DNA of 64,000 bases from Bhargavaea cecembensis DSE10 (GTDB lineage Bacteria; Bacillota; Bacilli; Bacillales_A; Planococcaceae), in assembly GCF_000348905.1 (NCBI RefSeq), contig NZ_AOFT01000002.1, positions 186,001-250,000 on the forward strand, written 5' to 3'. Position numbers and translations under genes: made by a program. The notes under the pieces were generated by a model that was given only the letters and a program-made list of their open reading frames with translations, ran no database searches and was not told the DNA's origin. This document shows, one piece after another, positions 28,937 through 39,355 of the stretch; positions within the stretch are counted from its first letter, which is position 1; each line of letters opens with the position of its first letter.

Positions 28937-29716
28937 TTATTTGGATTTGAGTTCGTTGAGCTGGACGAGGAATTTGTCGTTCAGGACTTTGATGTACGTA
29001 CCCTTCATGCCAAGGGAACGGGACTCGATGACGCCCGCGCTCTCCAGTTTGCGGAGTGCGTTGACGATTACCGAACGTGTGATGCCGACGCGGTCCGCGA
29101 TCTTCGATGCAACGAGGAGGCCTTCAGTGCCGTCGAGCTCGTCGAAGATATGCTCGATCGCTTCGAGTTCACTGTAGGAAAGGGAATTGATGGCCATCTG
29201 GACGACCGCTTTCGAGCGGGCCTCGGTTTCGATCTCTTCCGCCTTTTCGCGGAGGATCTCCATGCCGACAACTGTCGCACCATATTCGGCAAGCACCAGA
29301 TCATCGTCGGTGAACTCATCTTTCACACGGCCGAGGATCAGAGTGCCGAGGCGTTCGCCGCCTCCGATGATCGGAACGATGGTCGTGAGCCCTTCTTCAA
29401 AGAGGTCCTTGTTCTCGACCGGGAACACGGTGTGCTCGTCATTGATGTCGAGGTTCGGGGAGGTTTCCGTTACATTGAAGAGGTTTTTCGTGTATTCCTC
29501 AGGGAAACGGCGCTCCTCCAGCATGTTCTGGATCCGTTCGTTCTGGATTTCCTGGTGAACAGCCGTGCCGAGCAGCTTGCCCTTCCGGCTGACGATGAAG
29601 ACGTTGGCCCCGATCACCTTGGACAGCGTCTCGGACATTTCCTTAAAATTAACCGGCTTCCCGGCAGACGCCTGAAGCATGGAGTTGATCTCCCGGGTAT
29701 TTTGCAATAGTGACAT
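28937..29716 (-). CDS. codY: Global nutrient regulator CodY
   Basis: CodY senses branched-chain amino acids and GTP and represses or activates nutrient and stationary-phase genes. The 259 residues comprise an N-terminal GAF domain (1-~155), a linker helix, and a C-terminal winged helix. The latter carries the highly conserved [26 protein letters not shown] recognition region. It closes the xerC-hslV-hslU-codY cluster and is followed by a strong terminator. I found no convincing CodY box upstream of the gene itself. Confidence 0.98.
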   Translation of the reverse strand: MSLLQNTREINSMLQASAGKPVNFKEMSETLSKVIGANVFIVSRKGKLLGTAVHQEIQNERIQNMLEERRFPEEYTKNLFNVTETSPNLDINDEHTVFPVENKDLFEEGLTTIVPIIGGGERLGTLILGRVKDEFTDDDLVLAEYGATVVGMEILREKAEEIETEARSKAVVQMAINSLSYSELEAIEHIFDELDGTEGLLVASKIADRVGITRSVIVNALRKLESAGVIESRSLGMKGTYIKVLNDKFLVQLNELKSK

Positions 29717-29797
29717 AACACAATTCCTCCTACTGGATATATGGATTCAAGAATATTCTAAAGGTTTGTAATCGTTTTTGGAAACGATAAGGTGTGC

Positions 29798-31192
29798 CTA
29801 CAGAATAAATTGTGACAAATCTTTGTTCGTTGCAATCTTTTGAAGCTTTTCGTCGACATATTCCGGTGTGATGCGTATGGACGCGGGCGAGATGTCGGAC
29901 GCTTCGAAGCTCAGGTCCTCAAGCAATTTCTCCAGAACCGTGTGCAGCCTGCGGGCCCCGATGTTCTCCGTTTCCGCATTGACCTCCGCGGCGATTTCCG
30001 CAATGCGGCCGATCGCTTCGTCGGTAAAGTCAATTTCGACCCCTTCCGTCGAAAGCAGCAGCCGGTATTGATGGATCAGGGAGTTGTCCGGTTCTTTGAG
30101 GATACGGACAAAGTCATCCTTCGTCAGTTTATCCAGTTCCACCCGGATCGGGAAGCGGCCCTGCAGTTCAGGTATGATGTCAGACGGCTTGGAAACGTGG
30201 AAGGCCCCCGCCGCGATGAAGAGCATGAAATCTGTCCGGACGGGACCATATTTCGTGGTTACCGTCGTCCCTTCCACAATCGGCAGAATGTCCCGCTGAA
30301 CGCCTTCACGGGAGACGTCTGCAGAGGTGCCATTCCCCTGCTTTGACGCGATTTTGTCGATCTCGTCAATGAAGATGATTCCCTGCTGCTCCGCCCGTTC
30401 AATCGCCACTTGCGATATTTCTTCACGGTCGACGAGTTTTTCGGCTTCCTCCATGGCTAGCACCCGGCGGGCATCCTTCACGCGCATCTCCCGCTTTTTC
30501 TTCTTTTTCGGCATCAGGTTAGAAAGTGCGTCTTGCATATTCATGCCCATCTGCTCCATACCCGAACCCTGCATGCTGTCAAACAATGACGGCATATTCT
30601 CGGTCACTTCGACCATGACTTTCCTGTCTTCCAGGCGGCCGGCCTTCAGCTCTGCCCGGATTTCGGAACGCTTCATGCGGACCGAGGCATCCTCTTCCTC
30701 TTCCTCGGAACGGTCCTGCATCTGGCCGAGAAGCATTTCCCACGGGTTTTGCCCGGTTTTCTCTTTTTTCATGGAAGGGACAAGCAGCTTCACCAGACGT
30801 TCTTCGGCCAGTTCCCCGGCGCGGTCCGCCACTTCTTCCATCCGCTCGCTGCGGACGAGGCGGAATGATGCCTCGACGAGGTCACGGACCATCGACTCAA
30901 CATCCCGGCCGACATATCCGACTTCCGTGAACTTTGTCGCCTCCACTTTAAGAAAAGGGGCGCCGGCCAGCTTGGCGATCCTGCGCGCGATTTCTGTTTT
31001 GCCGACACCGGTCGGCCCGATCATGAGGATGTTTTTCGGAATAATCTCGTTGCGCTCTTCTTCCGGCAGCCGGCTGCGCCGGTAACGGTTCCGCATCGCC
31101 ACCGCGACGGCCCGTTTTGCTTCATTCTGGCCCACGATGTAACGGTCAAGCTGCTCTGTCAGCATGCGGGGTGTCATCTGCTCCATCTTCAT
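29798..31192 (-). CDS. hslU: HslU (ClpY) ATPase subunit of the HslVU protease
   Basis: HslU is the AAA+ unfoldase that feeds substrates to HslV. The Walker A motif GPTGVGKT is at residues 59-66, and Walker B is in [12 protein letters not shown]. The variable I domain lies between them (about 110-240), and a sensor-2/C-terminal region ends in the short tail that docks in HslV (...DLSQFIL). Its 464 residues match B. subtilis ClpY. It overlaps hslV by 4 bp, with the hslV 3' end supplying GGAGGTGA. Confidence 0.97.
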   Translation of the reverse strand: MKMEQMTPRMLTEQLDRYIVGQNEAKRAVAVAMRNRYRRSRLPEEERNEIIPKNILMIGPTGVGKTEIARRIAKLAGAPFLKVEATKFTEVGYVGRDVESMVRDLVEASFRLVRSERMEEVADRAGELAEERLVKLLVPSMKKEKTGQNPWEMLLGQMQDRSEEEEEDASVRMKRSEIRAELKAGRLEDRKVMVEVTENMPSLFDSMQGSGMEQMGMNMQDALSNLMPKKKKKREMRVKDARRVLAMEEAEKLVDREEISQVAIERAEQQGIIFIDEIDKIASKQGNGTSADVSREGVQRDILPIVEGTTVTTKYGPVRTDFMLFIAAGAFHVSKPSDIIPELQGRFPIRVELDKLTKDDFVRILKEPDNSLIHQYRLLLSTEGVEIDFTDEAIGRIAEIAAEVNAETENIGARRLHTVLEKLLEDLSFEASDISPASIRITPEYVDEKLQKIATNKDLSQFIL

Positions 31193-31734
31193 TCCCCGAT
31201 CACCTCCAGGATGATTTGGTGGTTCGTGAACACGCAGATATCGGCAGCGGTCTCCAGGGCTGCCCGAGCGATCTGCTCGGCATCCATGCTTTCGCCCGCG
31301 TGCATCTTAAGGGCACGGCCGGCAGCCAGCGCATAGTTGCCTCCTGATCCGATTGCGAGGATGCCGTCATCCGGCTCAATCACTTCTCCGGATCCGGATA
31401 CAAGCAGCATCGTGTCTTTGTCCATGACGATCAGCATGGCCTCCAGCTTCTGGAGCATTTTGTCCCCCCGCCATTCCTTGGCGAGTTCAACAGCCGCGCG
31501 TGTGAGGTTCCCGTCATACTCGGCAAGCTTTCCCTCGAACAGTTCGAACAGCGTGAAGGCATCCGCGACAGAACCTGCAAAGCCCGCGACGACTTTCCCG
31601 CCGAACAGACGTCTGACTTTCTTTGCGGTATGTTTCATGACGACCTGGTTTCCGAGTGTCACCTGTCCGTCACCGGCCATTGCGGCCTTCCCGTTGTGCC
31701 TGACTGCGAATATCGTGGTTGCATGAATGTCCAT
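31189..31734 (-). CDS. hslV: HslV (ClpQ) peptidase subunit
   Basis: HslV is the proteasome-beta-like N-terminal nucleophile peptidase. The 181-residue protein begins [15 protein letters not shown], so the TT pair is at residues 6-7 behind a short propeptide, as in other Bacillales where processing differs from E. coli. The [14 protein letters not shown] and [17 protein letters not shown] motifs are conserved. Its stop overlaps the hslU start. Confidence 0.97.
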   Translation of the reverse strand: MDIHATTIFAVRHNGKAAMAGDGQVTLGNQVVMKHTAKKVRRLFGGKVVAGFAGSVADAFTLFELFEGKLAEYDGNLTRAAVELAKEWRGDKMLQKLEAMLIVMDKDTMLLVSGSGEVIEPDDGILAIGSGGNYALAAGRALKMHAGESMDAEQIARAALETAADICVFTNHQIILEVIGE

Positions 31735-31746
31735 TGCCTCTCCCCC

Positions 31747-32646
31747 TTAAGCTCTAGGATGTGCGTTCATGTACGTCTTTCTCAGATGTTCTTTCGTCAC
31801 ATGTGTATAGACCTGTGTCGATGACAGGCTGGCATGGCCGAGAAGCTCCTGGACCGAACGCATATCCGCACCATTATTGAGCAGGTGCGTAGCGAACGTA
31901 TGGCGGAGCATGTGCGGATGGATCGAAATATGGAGTGAGGCCTTTTTGACCATCTCTTCCAGGATGTGCCGGACTCCGCGGTCGGTCAGCGGAGTCCCCC
32001 TCATATTGACGAAAAGCCGGTCATGTTTGTTCCCCTTCATGATGGCCGGGCGAGCACTGTCCAAATACCTGCCAAGCGCATCGGCGGCAAAATGGCCGAA
32101 CGGGATGTAGCGCTCGCGGCGGCCCTTTCCCATGACCCGGACAATATCGAGCTCAAGGTCGGCATCCTGTACGGCAAGTCCCGTCAGTTCGGACACCCGC
32201 ATGCCGGTTGCATAAAGCAGCTCAAGCAGTGCGGTGTCCCGGATCTGTTTCGGGGAGCTGCCCGCATTCGCTTCGAAAAGCTGCTCCATTTCTTCTTCAT
32301 AGAAGAACTGGGGCAGCTTTTCTTCTTTTTTCGGATGATACAGTGATCGGAATGCCTGGTCATCGATGCCGAAGCGGGTGTTGGCGAATTTAAAGAACGA
32401 TCGCAGGGAAGAGATTTTCCTGGAGATTGTCGCCCGTTCGAGCTCCCGCTCGTAAAGACGGGTCACATAAAGACGCGCCTCCGGATATCGGATATCCTCT
32501 CCCTCGCCGATCCCCTCGGATTCCAGGAAAGAGAAAAACTCTTCAAGGTCTTTCCGGTATCCTTCCACGGTCAGCGGAGAAAAGTTTCGCTCCAGGCGGA
32601 TGTAGGACTGGAACTCCTCTGCCGCCTGTTTCAGCCTGGCATTCAT
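31747..32646 (-). CDS. xerC: Tyrosine recombinase XerC (CodV)
   Basis: XerC resolves chromosome dimers at dif with XerD. The start at 32646 follows GGAGGTGA and gives 299 residues. The N-terminal SAM-like DNA-binding domain (LERNFSPLTVEGYRKDLEEF) precedes the catalytic domain. That domain contains the catalytic Arg in ATGMRVSELTGL, the HMLRHTFATHLL box with the His/Arg pair, and the Tyr in STQVYTHVT. Its position before hslV is the standard codV location, so it is a housekeeping recombinase, not a mobile-element integrase. Confidence 0.95.
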   Translation of the reverse strand: MNARLKQAAEEFQSYIRLERNFSPLTVEGYRKDLEEFFSFLESEGIGEGEDIRYPEARLYVTRLYERELERATISRKISSLRSFFKFANTRFGIDDQAFRSLYHPKKEEKLPQFFYEEEMEQLFEANAGSSPKQIRDTALLELLYATGMRVSELTGLAVQDADLELDIVRVMGKGRRERYIPFGHFAADALGRYLDSARPAIMKGNKHDRLFVNMRGTPLTDRGVRHILEEMVKKASLHISIHPHMLRHTFATHLLNNGADMRSVQELLGHASLSSTQVYTHVTKEHLRKTYMNAHPRA

Positions 32647-32668
32647 CCCGTCACCTCCGGAAATATAC

Positions 32669-32710
32669 AAAAGCCTCTAAAGTATAAGGCATTCAGAGGC
32701 TTTTGTTCAA
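32669..32710 (-). promoter_or_regulatory. trmFO terminator interleaved with a candidate xerC promoter
   Basis: On the minus strand AAAAGCCTCT pairs with AGAGGCTTTT to form a terminator past trmFO (32669-32705). The loop contains TATACT (32681-32686), and TTGAAC lies 18 bp upstream of it, so a SigA promoter for xerC-hslVU-codY seems to be built through the terminator. Confidence 0.55.
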
Positions 32711-34021
32711 TCAATGTGCAATTGTATTCTTGAAATTTCGAATTGTATCCAGCGCGCGCCCGGCCTGTTTTTCCGCGCGCTCCGCTTTTTTCCTGACTTT
32801 TTCACCGAGAGAAGGGAAAAGCCCGAAGTTCACGTTCATCGGCTGGAAGTTGCCCGGGTCTGCCTCGCTGATATAGCGTGCCATGCTGCCGAGTGCCGTT
32901 TCCGCAGGGAAGACGACAGGCTCCTCGCCCAGCGCGAGGCGTGCGGCATTAACGCCTGCAATGAGGCCGCTGCCTGCGGATTCCACATAGCCTTCGACGC
33001 CGGTCATCTGCCCTGCAAAGAACAGGTCTTTTCGGGCCTTCAGCTGATAGGTGCGCTCAAGCACCCTCGGCGAGTTGATGAACATGTTCCGGTGGATGAC
33101 GCCGAAGCGCACAATCTCCGCATTCTCCAGTCCCGGGATCAGCCGGATGACTTCTTTCTGCGGACCCCACTTCATGTGGTTCTGGAAACCGACGATGTTG
33201 TAGAGGGTCGCCGCCGCGTTGTCCTGGCGGAGCTGTACGACTGCATAAGGGGTCTTGCCGGTTTTCGGATCCTCGAGGCCGACCGGTTTCATCGGGCCGA
33301 ACCGGAGGGTATCACGGCCGCGCCGTGCCATTTCCTCCACCGGCATGCAGCCTTCAAAATACTTTTCTTCCTCAAAGTCTCTGAGTGCGACCGTTTCGGC
33401 GGAGATCAGCGCCTCGTAGAAGCGGTTGTACTCCTCTTCGGTCATCGGGCAGTTCAGATAGGCGGCCTCCCCTTTGTCATAGCGGGATTTCAGATAGACC
33501 TTGTCCATGTCGATGGAGTCCTTCTCGATGATCGGCGCCGCCGCATCGTAGAAGTACAGGTCGTATTCGCCGGTCAGGCTGCTGATCTGTTCAGCAAGGG
33601 AGGAAGAAGTGAGCGGCCCGGTCGCGATGACCGTGATGCCCTCCGGAATTTCCGTCACTTCGCCATTCACCACTTCGACGAGCGGGTGGTTTTTGACCGT
33701 TTCCGTGACGCGCCCCGCAAAGTCATGGCGGTCGACTGCAAGGGCACCTCCTGCAGGCACCGCACTGGAATCCGCGGACTGCATGATGACGGAGTCAAGG
33801 ATCCGCATCTCCTCCTTGAGGACGCCCACGGCATTCGTGAGATTGTTGGCGCGGAGGGAGTTCGTGCAGACAAGCTCCGCAAACTGGCCGGTATGGTGAG
33901 CCGGCGTCTGCCGGACAGGGCGCATTTCGTGCAGGCGGACCCTGACGCCGCGGCTGGCGATCTGCCAGGCAGCCTCGCTGCCCGCAAGGCCTGCGCCGAT
34001 TACGTTGACGACTGGTGTCAT
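32711..34021 (-). CDS. trmFO: Folate-dependent tRNA (uracil-54) methyltransferase
   Basis: TrmFO (Gid) makes ribothymidine 54 in tRNA using methylene-tetrahydrofolate and FAD. The N-terminal FAD motif [10 protein letters not shown] starts at residue 9. Characteristic segments are [13 protein letters not shown] and the C-terminal [21 protein letters not shown]. Its 436 residues match the family, and it follows topA by 18 bp. Confidence 0.97.
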   Translation of the reverse strand: MTPVVNVIGAGLAGSEAAWQIASRGVRVRLHEMRPVRQTPAHHTGQFAELVCTNSLRANNLTNAVGVLKEEMRILDSVIMQSADSSAVPAGGALAVDRHDFAGRVTETVKNHPLVEVVNGEVTEIPEGITVIATGPLTSSSLAEQISSLTGEYDLYFYDAAAPIIEKDSIDMDKVYLKSRYDKGEAAYLNCPMTEEEYNRFYEALISAETVALRDFEEEKYFEGCMPVEEMARRGRDTLRFGPMKPVGLEDPKTGKTPYAVVQLRQDNAAATLYNIVGFQNHMKWGPQKEVIRLIPGLENAEIVRFGVIHRNMFINSPRVLERTYQLKARKDLFFAGQMTGVEGYVESAGSGLIAGVNAARLALGEEPVVFPAETALGSMARYISEADPGNFQPMNVNFGLFPSLGEKVRKKAERAEKQAGRALDTIRNFKNTIAH

Positions 34022-34039
34022 GTTGAATCGTGTCTCCTT

Positions 34040-36115
34040 TTACTGTTGCGGTTGTTCTTTATAATCGCATTCCGAGCATTGGATCTGCTTGCCCTTTTTC
34101 AGCTTTTTCTCGACCAGCATGGCGCTGCATTTCGGACAAGGACGGGAAACCGGCTTGTCCCATGAGATGAAGTCGCATTCCGGATACTGGTCGCAGCTGT
34201 AGAAGATGCGTTTTGTCTTGCTCTTGCGCTCCACGACCTCTCCCTTTTTGCATTTCGGGCAGGTCACGCCGATTTTCTTCAGGATCGGCTTGGTATTCCG
34301 GCAGTCGGGGAAGTTTGAGCAGGCCATGAACTTGCCGTAGCGTCCCATTTTGATGACCATCGGGGATCCGCACTTTTCGCAGTCCTCGCCGGCCGGCTCA
34401 TCTTTGATGACCACCTTTTCCATTTCCTTCTCGGCGACTTTCAGCCGCTTTTCGAAATCCTTGTAGAAGGAGTCGATGACATTGACCCACTCGTTTTTCC
34501 CGTCCTCGATGCTGTCGAGGTCCTTCTCCATCTCCGCCGTAAACTCGACATCGATGATTTCAGGGAAAAACTCGCTGACGAGGGAGTGGACGATTTCGCC
34601 GAGTTCCGTCGGGATGAAGCGCTTGGCGTCGAGGGACACATAGCCGCGTTTCTGGATCGTATCAAGTGTCGGCGCGTAAGTTGAAGGCCTGCCGATGCCG
34701 AGCTCTTCCATCGTCTTGACAAGGCGCGCTTCCGAGTAGCGCGGAGGCGGCTGGGTGAAGTGCTGCTTCGGATCGATCTTGAGACTCTTGACGATATCGC
34801 CCTTCTCAAGAGGAGGAAGCATTTTCTGCTTCACATCTTCCTTGTCATCCTCACCTTCCACATAAACTTTCATGAAGCCCTGGAACTTGACCTGGGAGCC
34901 TGTCGCCCGGAACACGACATCCCCCTGGCGAAGGTCTGCCGTCACGGTATCCAGTACGGCCGGCGCCATCCGGCTCGCAATGAACCGCTCCCAGATGAGC
35001 CGGTAAAGCTTCATCTGGTCATTCGATAGCACGGCCTTCAGAGAAGCCGGTGTCCTTAGGACGGATGTCGGGCGGATCGCTTCGTGCGCATCCTGGGCAT
35101 TTTTCTGTTTAGATGCCCGCTCCCCCGGAGCCATGTATTCCTGGCCGTATTCGGAAAGGATGAAGTCGCCTGCTTCTTTTTTCGCGGTATCGGAAATTCG
35201 GGTCGAGTCGGTCCGCATGTAGGTGATGAGACCGACGCTTCCTTCTTTGCCGACATTGATCCCTTCATAAAGTTGCTGGGCGAGCATCATCGTTTTGCGG
35301 GCCCGGAAGTTCAGCTTGCGCGCAGCTTCCTGCTGGAGGGAGGACGTCGTGAACGGGGGCGCCGGGTTGCGCTTCCGTTCTTTTTTCTCCAGCTCGGCGA
35401 CTTCAAAGTCGCTGCCGTCGAGCTTGGCGAGAATTGCATCGACTGCCTGCCGGTCCGGCAGCTTGATTTTCTTTTTCCCGTCGCCGTGGAAGGCTGCCGT
35501 GAATTCTTTTTTCCCCTTGCCGAACAGCCCGGTGATCGACCAGTACTCTTCCGGCTTGAAGTTCCGGATCTCGTTTTCCCGGTCGATGATCAGGCGGAGG
35601 GCAACGGACTGCACCCGTCCCGCAGAAAGCCCCTTCTTCACTTTCTTCCAGAGGATCGGGCTGATGTTATAGCCGACCAGCCGGTCCAGGATGCGGCGAG
35701 CCTGCTGGGCGTCCACACGATCACGGTTGATCGCGCGGGGATGCTTGAACGCTTCCTTGACGGCATCCTTCGTAATTTCGTTGAACACGACGCGGCATTC
35801 GGAATCCTCGTCGATGCCGAGGGAGTGTGCAAGGTGCCAGGCGATCGCTTCCCCTTCTCGGTCGGGGTCGGATGCGAGAAAGATTTTCTTTGCTTTCTTG
35901 GCCGCGCTTTTCAGTTCCTGGAGAACCGGTCCTTTGCCGCGGATGGTGATGTACTTCGGTTCATAATTGTTTTCGACATCGATTCCGGTCTGGCTTCGCG
36001 GGAGGTCCCGCACATGGCCGACCGAAGCTTTTACTTTGTATTTCTTCCCTAAATATTTCTCAATCGTCTTTGCCTTCGCAGGCGACTCGACGATGACCAA
36101 ATAATCTGGTGCCAT
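34040..36115 (-). CDS. topA: DNA topoisomerase I
   Basis: This type IA topoisomerase relaxes negative supercoils. The TOPRIM domain opens the protein ([18 protein letters not shown], then [13 protein letters not shown]). The active-site Tyr is in [12 protein letters not shown] near residue 300. The C-terminus holds three Cys4 zinc ribbons (CEKCGSPM...[10 protein letters not shown]...C, CPKCSAM...C). The 691 residues match B. subtilis TopA. A good SigA promoter lies about 55-80 bp upstream. Confidence 0.98.
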   Translation of the reverse strand: MAPDYLVIVESPAKAKTIEKYLGKKYKVKASVGHVRDLPRSQTGIDVENNYEPKYITIRGKGPVLQELKSAAKKAKKIFLASDPDREGEAIAWHLAHSLGIDEDSECRVVFNEITKDAVKEAFKHPRAINRDRVDAQQARRILDRLVGYNISPILWKKVKKGLSAGRVQSVALRLIIDRENEIRNFKPEEYWSITGLFGKGKKEFTAAFHGDGKKKIKLPDRQAVDAILAKLDGSDFEVAELEKKERKRNPAPPFTTSSLQQEAARKLNFRARKTMMLAQQLYEGINVGKEGSVGLITYMRTDSTRISDTAKKEAGDFILSEYGQEYMAPGERASKQKNAQDAHEAIRPTSVLRTPASLKAVLSNDQMKLYRLIWERFIASRMAPAVLDTVTADLRQGDVVFRATGSQVKFQGFMKVYVEGEDDKEDVKQKMLPPLEKGDIVKSLKIDPKQHFTQPPPRYSEARLVKTMEELGIGRPSTYAPTLDTIQKRGYVSLDAKRFIPTELGEIVHSLVSEFFPEIIDVEFTAEMEKDLDSIEDGKNEWVNVIDSFYKDFEKRLKVAEKEMEKVVIKDEPAGEDCEKCGSPMVIKMGRYGKFMACSNFPDCRNTKPILKKIGVTCPKCKKGEVVERKSKTKRIFYSCDQYPECDFISWDKPVSRPCPKCSAMLVEKKLKKGKQIQCSECDYKEQPQQ

Positions 36116-36166
36116 TGATGTGCCTCCATTCGAGGTGAACGTTACCTAAAGAAAGTCCTGATGGAA

Positions 36167-36195
36167 AATGTAAACTATCTTCTATATAATTGCAA
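36167..36195 (-). promoter_or_regulatory. SigA promoter of topA-trmFO
   Basis: TTGCAA, 17 bp, TACATT on the minus strand, in the 128-bp gap between dprA and topA. Confidence 0.7.
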
Positions 36196-36243
36196 CCATT
36201 TTCGGCTCCGCGCATTTTCCCCGAGAGGAAGCCGCCGGTACAT

Positions 36244-37134
36244 TCAGACCGGCTCCCGGGGCAGCCCGCCGAGAATGGTATAGCCGTCAAGAGCGGGAGC
36301 AGCGCCTTCCAGAATGAGCCGGTTGGGCCCGGCGGAAAGAGGCGAATCGATCGGCCCCGGAACGGCGTGGACATCCTTGCCGTGCTCCAGCGCATGGTCG
36401 ATTGTGCTCATCGTTCCGCTCGGGCGGGCCGCTTCTGTGACGATGACGATGCCGGAAAGACCGCTGATGATCCGGTTGCGCATCGGGAACTGCCACTTTT
36501 TCGGGCCGGCGTAAGGCGGATATTCGGTGATGAGCAGATGCCCGTCCTGCATCACCTCATAAAGGCCGCTGTTCTGCTTTGGGTATCTGTGCGAAAGCCC
36601 GGTCCCGAGAACACCGATCGTTTTTCCGCCGTGGCGGATGGCCGCCTCATGCGCCATCGCGTCGGCACCCATCGCAAGGCCGCTTACAATGGCATAGCCC
36701 CGCGCGACGAGCGGCGGGATAATCTTCTCCATGGCAAGCCGTGAATAGGCGGTCGCCTTCCTCGATCCGATGATGGCCGCTTTGTTCCGCGTCGCAAGCA
36801 GGGATGTGTCGCCCGCGGCATACAGGACAGCGGGCGGGTCGATCAGCTGGGTGAGTGAATGGGGGTAAAGTTCGTGGGTATACAGGATGGGGGTGATGGA
36901 GCTTGCGGCATACACTTCCGTGTATGGGGGGTCCGCGCTGCGGCTGAGCTTCCTCTTTAGGAGCGCCGCCCTGTCCGTGTCCAGATCCAGCAGAAACGCC
37001 AGCTCGGCGGTTCCCATGTCCGGGAGCGCCTCCAGCAGGGGGTCTGCCGCAAGAAGCCGGCCAAACCGGTTCAGCGGAGCCGGAAAAACGTAATGCAGTG
37101 CCAGCAGACGGTCTTCGAACCGATCGATGATCAC
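36244..37134 (-). CDS. dprA: DNA-processing protein DprA
   Basis: DprA (Smf) binds incoming single-stranded DNA and loads RecA in natural transformation. The Rossmann-like domain is complete: AIIGSRKATAYSR, IVSGLAMGADAMAH, GVLGTGLSHRYPKQN and FPMRNRIISGLS. No C-terminal winged helix is evident. The longest frame starts inside the sucD terminator, so I place the start at the GTG at 37134 (MIIDRFEDRLLALHYV), giving 296 residues. The GGAGG lies only 2 bases from that GTG, so the exact start is uncertain. Confidence 0.9.
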   Translation of the reverse strand: MIIDRFEDRLLALHYVFPAPLNRFGRLLAADPLLEALPDMGTAELAFLLDLDTDRAALLKRKLSRSADPPYTEVYAASSITPILYTHELYPHSLTQLIDPPAVLYAAGDTSLLATRNKAAIIGSRKATAYSRLAMEKIIPPLVARGYAIVSGLAMGADAMAHEAAIRHGGKTIGVLGTGLSHRYPKQNSGLYEVMQDGHLLITEYPPYAGPKKWQFPMRNRIISGLSGIVIVTEAARPSGTMSTIDHALEHGKDVHAVPGPIDSPLSAGPNRLILEGAAPALDGYTILGGLPREPV

Positions 37135-37166
37135 TACCTCCTGTCCCGGATATTTCCGGAAATAGT

Positions 37167-37195
37167 AAAAGTGCGGCACCGATGTGCCGCACTTT
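37167..37195 (-). terminator. Terminator after sucD
   Basis: On the minus strand AAAGTGCGGCAC pairs perfectly with GTGCCGCACTTT around ATCG and is followed by TACT, immediately past the sucD stop. Confidence 0.75.
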
Positions 37196-37199
37196 CATT

Positions 37200-38102
37200 T
37201 TAGTGGGTTTTGCACTGTTCGTACAGACCTTTTTCCTTCAGGACGCTGATCATCGTCTCACCGATGACGGATGGTGTCTCGGCAACCTTGATGCCTGCCG
37301 CTTCCATCGCTTTGATTTTTTCGGCTGCAGTTCCCTTGCCGCCGGAAATGATGGCGCCTGCGTGGCCCATCCGTTTTCCTGGAGGTGCAGTCTGGCCGCC
37401 GATAAATCCTGTGACCGGCTTTTTCATGTTGGCCTTGACCCACTCTGCCGCTTCTTCCTCGGCTGTTCCGCCGATTTCGCCGATCATGACGACAGCGAGC
37501 GTTTCAGGGTCTTCATTGAATTCCTTGAGGACATCGATGAAGTTCGTGCCGTTCACCGGGTCGCCGCCGATGCCGACAGCAGTTGTCTGGCCGACACCCG
37601 CTTCGGACAGCTGATGAACCGCTTCGTACGTCAGTGTCCCGGAACGGGATACGACGCCGACATGGCCCTTTTTGTGGATATAGCCCGGCATGATGCCGAT
37701 CTTGCATTCGTCCGCCGTGATAACGCCCGGGCAGTTAGGGCCGACGAGACGGGTCTTTTTGCCTTCCATGTAGCGGACGACTTTGACCATATCCAGCACC
37801 GGAATGTGTTCCGTGATGCAGATTGCCATATCCAGTTCCGCGTCTGTAGCTTCGAGGATTGCATCCGCTGCAAATGGAGCCGGAACGTAAATGACGGAAA
37901 CATTCGCACCCGTCGCCTTGACAGCCTCTTCGACCGTGTTGAAGACCGGAACGCCTTCAACTTCCGTGCCGCCTTTGCCCGGCGTTACACCTGCAACAAT
38001 CTTCGTGCCGTATTCGATCATTTGTTTCGTATGGAAAAGGGCAGTGGAGCCCGTGATTCCCTGTACAAGTACTTTTGTATCCTTATTGACATAAATGCCC
38101 AT
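37200..38102 (-). CDS. sucD: Succinyl-CoA synthetase alpha subunit
   Basis: The alpha subunit binds CoA and carries the phospho-histidine in the TCA-cycle conversion of succinyl-CoA to succinate with ATP/GTP formation. The N-terminal CoA-binding Rossmann fold has [12 protein letters not shown]. The active-site His is residue 247 in [14 protein letters not shown]. Its 300 residues are normal. It follows sucC by 16 bp. Confidence 0.98.
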   Translation of the reverse strand: MGIYVNKDTKVLVQGITGSTALFHTKQMIEYGTKIVAGVTPGKGGTEVEGVPVFNTVEEAVKATGANVSVIYVPAPFAADAILEATDAELDMAICITEHIPVLDMVKVVRYMEGKKTRLVGPNCPGVITADECKIGIMPGYIHKKGHVGVVSRSGTLTYEAVHQLSEAGVGQTTAVGIGGDPVNGTNFIDVLKEFNEDPETLAVVMIGEIGGTAEEEAAEWVKANMKKPVTGFIGGQTAPPGKRMGHAGAIISGGKGTAAEKIKAMEAAGIKVAETPSVIGETMISVLKEKGLYEQCKTH

Positions 38103-38118
38103 CGTTTTCCCGCCTTTC

Positions 38119-39279
38119 TTAGCCTACGAGTTCGACAATTTTTTGTGCACCGTCGGCCATGGAGTCAGCCGAAGTGATGTTCAGACCGGATTCGTTCAGA
38201 AGCTTCTTGCCTGCGTCAACGTTCGTTCCTTCGAGCCGGACGACGAGCGGCACTTCAAGGCCAAGCTGCTTCGTTGCCTGGATGACGCCTTCCGCGATGA
38301 TGTCGCACTTCATGATGCCGCCGAAGATATTGACAAAGATCCCTTTGACGTTCGAGTCGGAAAGGATGATCTTGAACGCTTCGGTTACTTTTTCCGCAGT
38401 CGCGCCGCCCCCAACGTCCAGGAAGTTGGCAGGCTTGCCGCCGTAGAAGTTGATCGTGTCCATCGTGGACATCGCAAGGCCCGCACCGTTTACCATGCAG
38501 CCGATGTTGCCGTCGAGGGAAACGTAGCTGAGGTCGAACTTGGACGCTTCGATCTCTTTCGGATCTTCTTCGTCAAAGTCACGGAGCTCAACGATATCCG
38601 CATGACGGTAGAGCGCGTTCGCATCGAAGTTGAACTTCGCATCCAGTGCCACGACCTGATCATCACCGGTTACGACCAGCGGGTTGATTTCAAGGATGGA
38701 TGCGTCCTTGCTGATGAATGCCTCGTAGATTCCGAGGAACAGCTTCGCTGCCTTGTTGACGAGCTTCGCAGGGATGTTCATGTTGAACGCCATGCGGCGC
38801 GCCTGGAATCCTGTCAGGCCGACAACCGGGTCGACGACTTCCTTGAAGATTTTCTCCGGTGTTTCTTCCGCCACTTCTTCGATGTCCATGCCGCCTTCTT
38901 CGGAGCCCATGAGGACAACGCGGTCAGTCGCACGGTCTACGACGAGGCTGATGTAGTATTCTTTGAGGATGTCGGAACCTTCTTCAATGTAAAGGCGCTT
39001 GACTTCTTTTCCTTCAGGGCCTGTCTGGTGTGTCACCAGGACTTTGCCGAGAAGTTCTTTCGCGTATTCGCGTACTTCGTCGACCGTTTTCGCAATCTTG
39101 ACGCCGCCGGCCTTGCCTCGGCCGCCTGCGTGGATCTGCGCTTTCACGACATAAACGCCGGTGTCGAGTTCCTTGGCCGCCTTGACGGCCTCTTCAGGGG
39201 AAAACGCAACGATTCCGTTCGGTACCGCGACGCCATACTCGCGAAGAATCTGCTTCCCTTGGTACTCATGGATATTCAT
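38119..39279 (-). CDS. sucC: Succinyl-CoA synthetase beta subunit
   Basis: This ATP-grasp subunit partners SucD. The start at 39279 ([16 protein letters not shown]) follows GGAGG with 7-base spacing and gives 386 residues. The ATP-grasp domain includes [17 protein letters not shown], and the C-terminal CoA-ligase domain includes [14 protein letters not shown] and [14 protein letters not shown]. In B. subtilis ylqG and ylqH lie between rnhB and sucC; both are absent here. Confidence 0.98.
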   Translation of the reverse strand: MNIHEYQGKQILREYGVAVPNGIVAFSPEEAVKAAKELDTGVYVVKAQIHAGGRGKAGGVKIAKTVDEVREYAKELLGKVLVTHQTGPEGKEVKRLYIEEGSDILKEYYISLVVDRATDRVVLMGSEEGGMDIEEVAEETPEKIFKEVVDPVVGLTGFQARRMAFNMNIPAKLVNKAAKLFLGIYEAFISKDASILEINPLVVTGDDQVVALDAKFNFDANALYRHADIVELRDFDEEDPKEIEASKFDLSYVSLDGNIGCMVNGAGLAMSTMDTINFYGGKPANFLDVGGGATAEKVTEAFKIILSDSNVKGIFVNIFGGIMKCDIIAEGVIQATKQLGLEVPLVVRLEGTNVDAGKKLLNESGLNITSADSMADGAQKIVELVG

Positions 39280-39326
39280 CTTACATCCTCCAATCGAACT
39301 GCTTGAATAGTTTCTTGCCATCCCCC

Positions 39327-39355
39327 ATTGTAATCAACCCGTCACAGGTTGTCCA
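39327..39355 (-). promoter_or_regulatory. SigA promoter of sucC-sucD
   Basis: TGGACA, 17 bp, TACAAT on the minus strand. It overlaps the last codons of rnhB. Confidence 0.65.

Noticed and set aside
29717-29797. CodY box upstream of codY (AATATTCTTGAAT-like)
   Set aside because: Six mismatches to the 15-bp CodY consensus; no better than chance in an AT-rich gap.
31747-32646. Phage or integron integrase
   Set aside because: The tyrosine recombinase is the chromosomal XerC (CodV) in its standard position before hslV, with no attachment sites or cargo.
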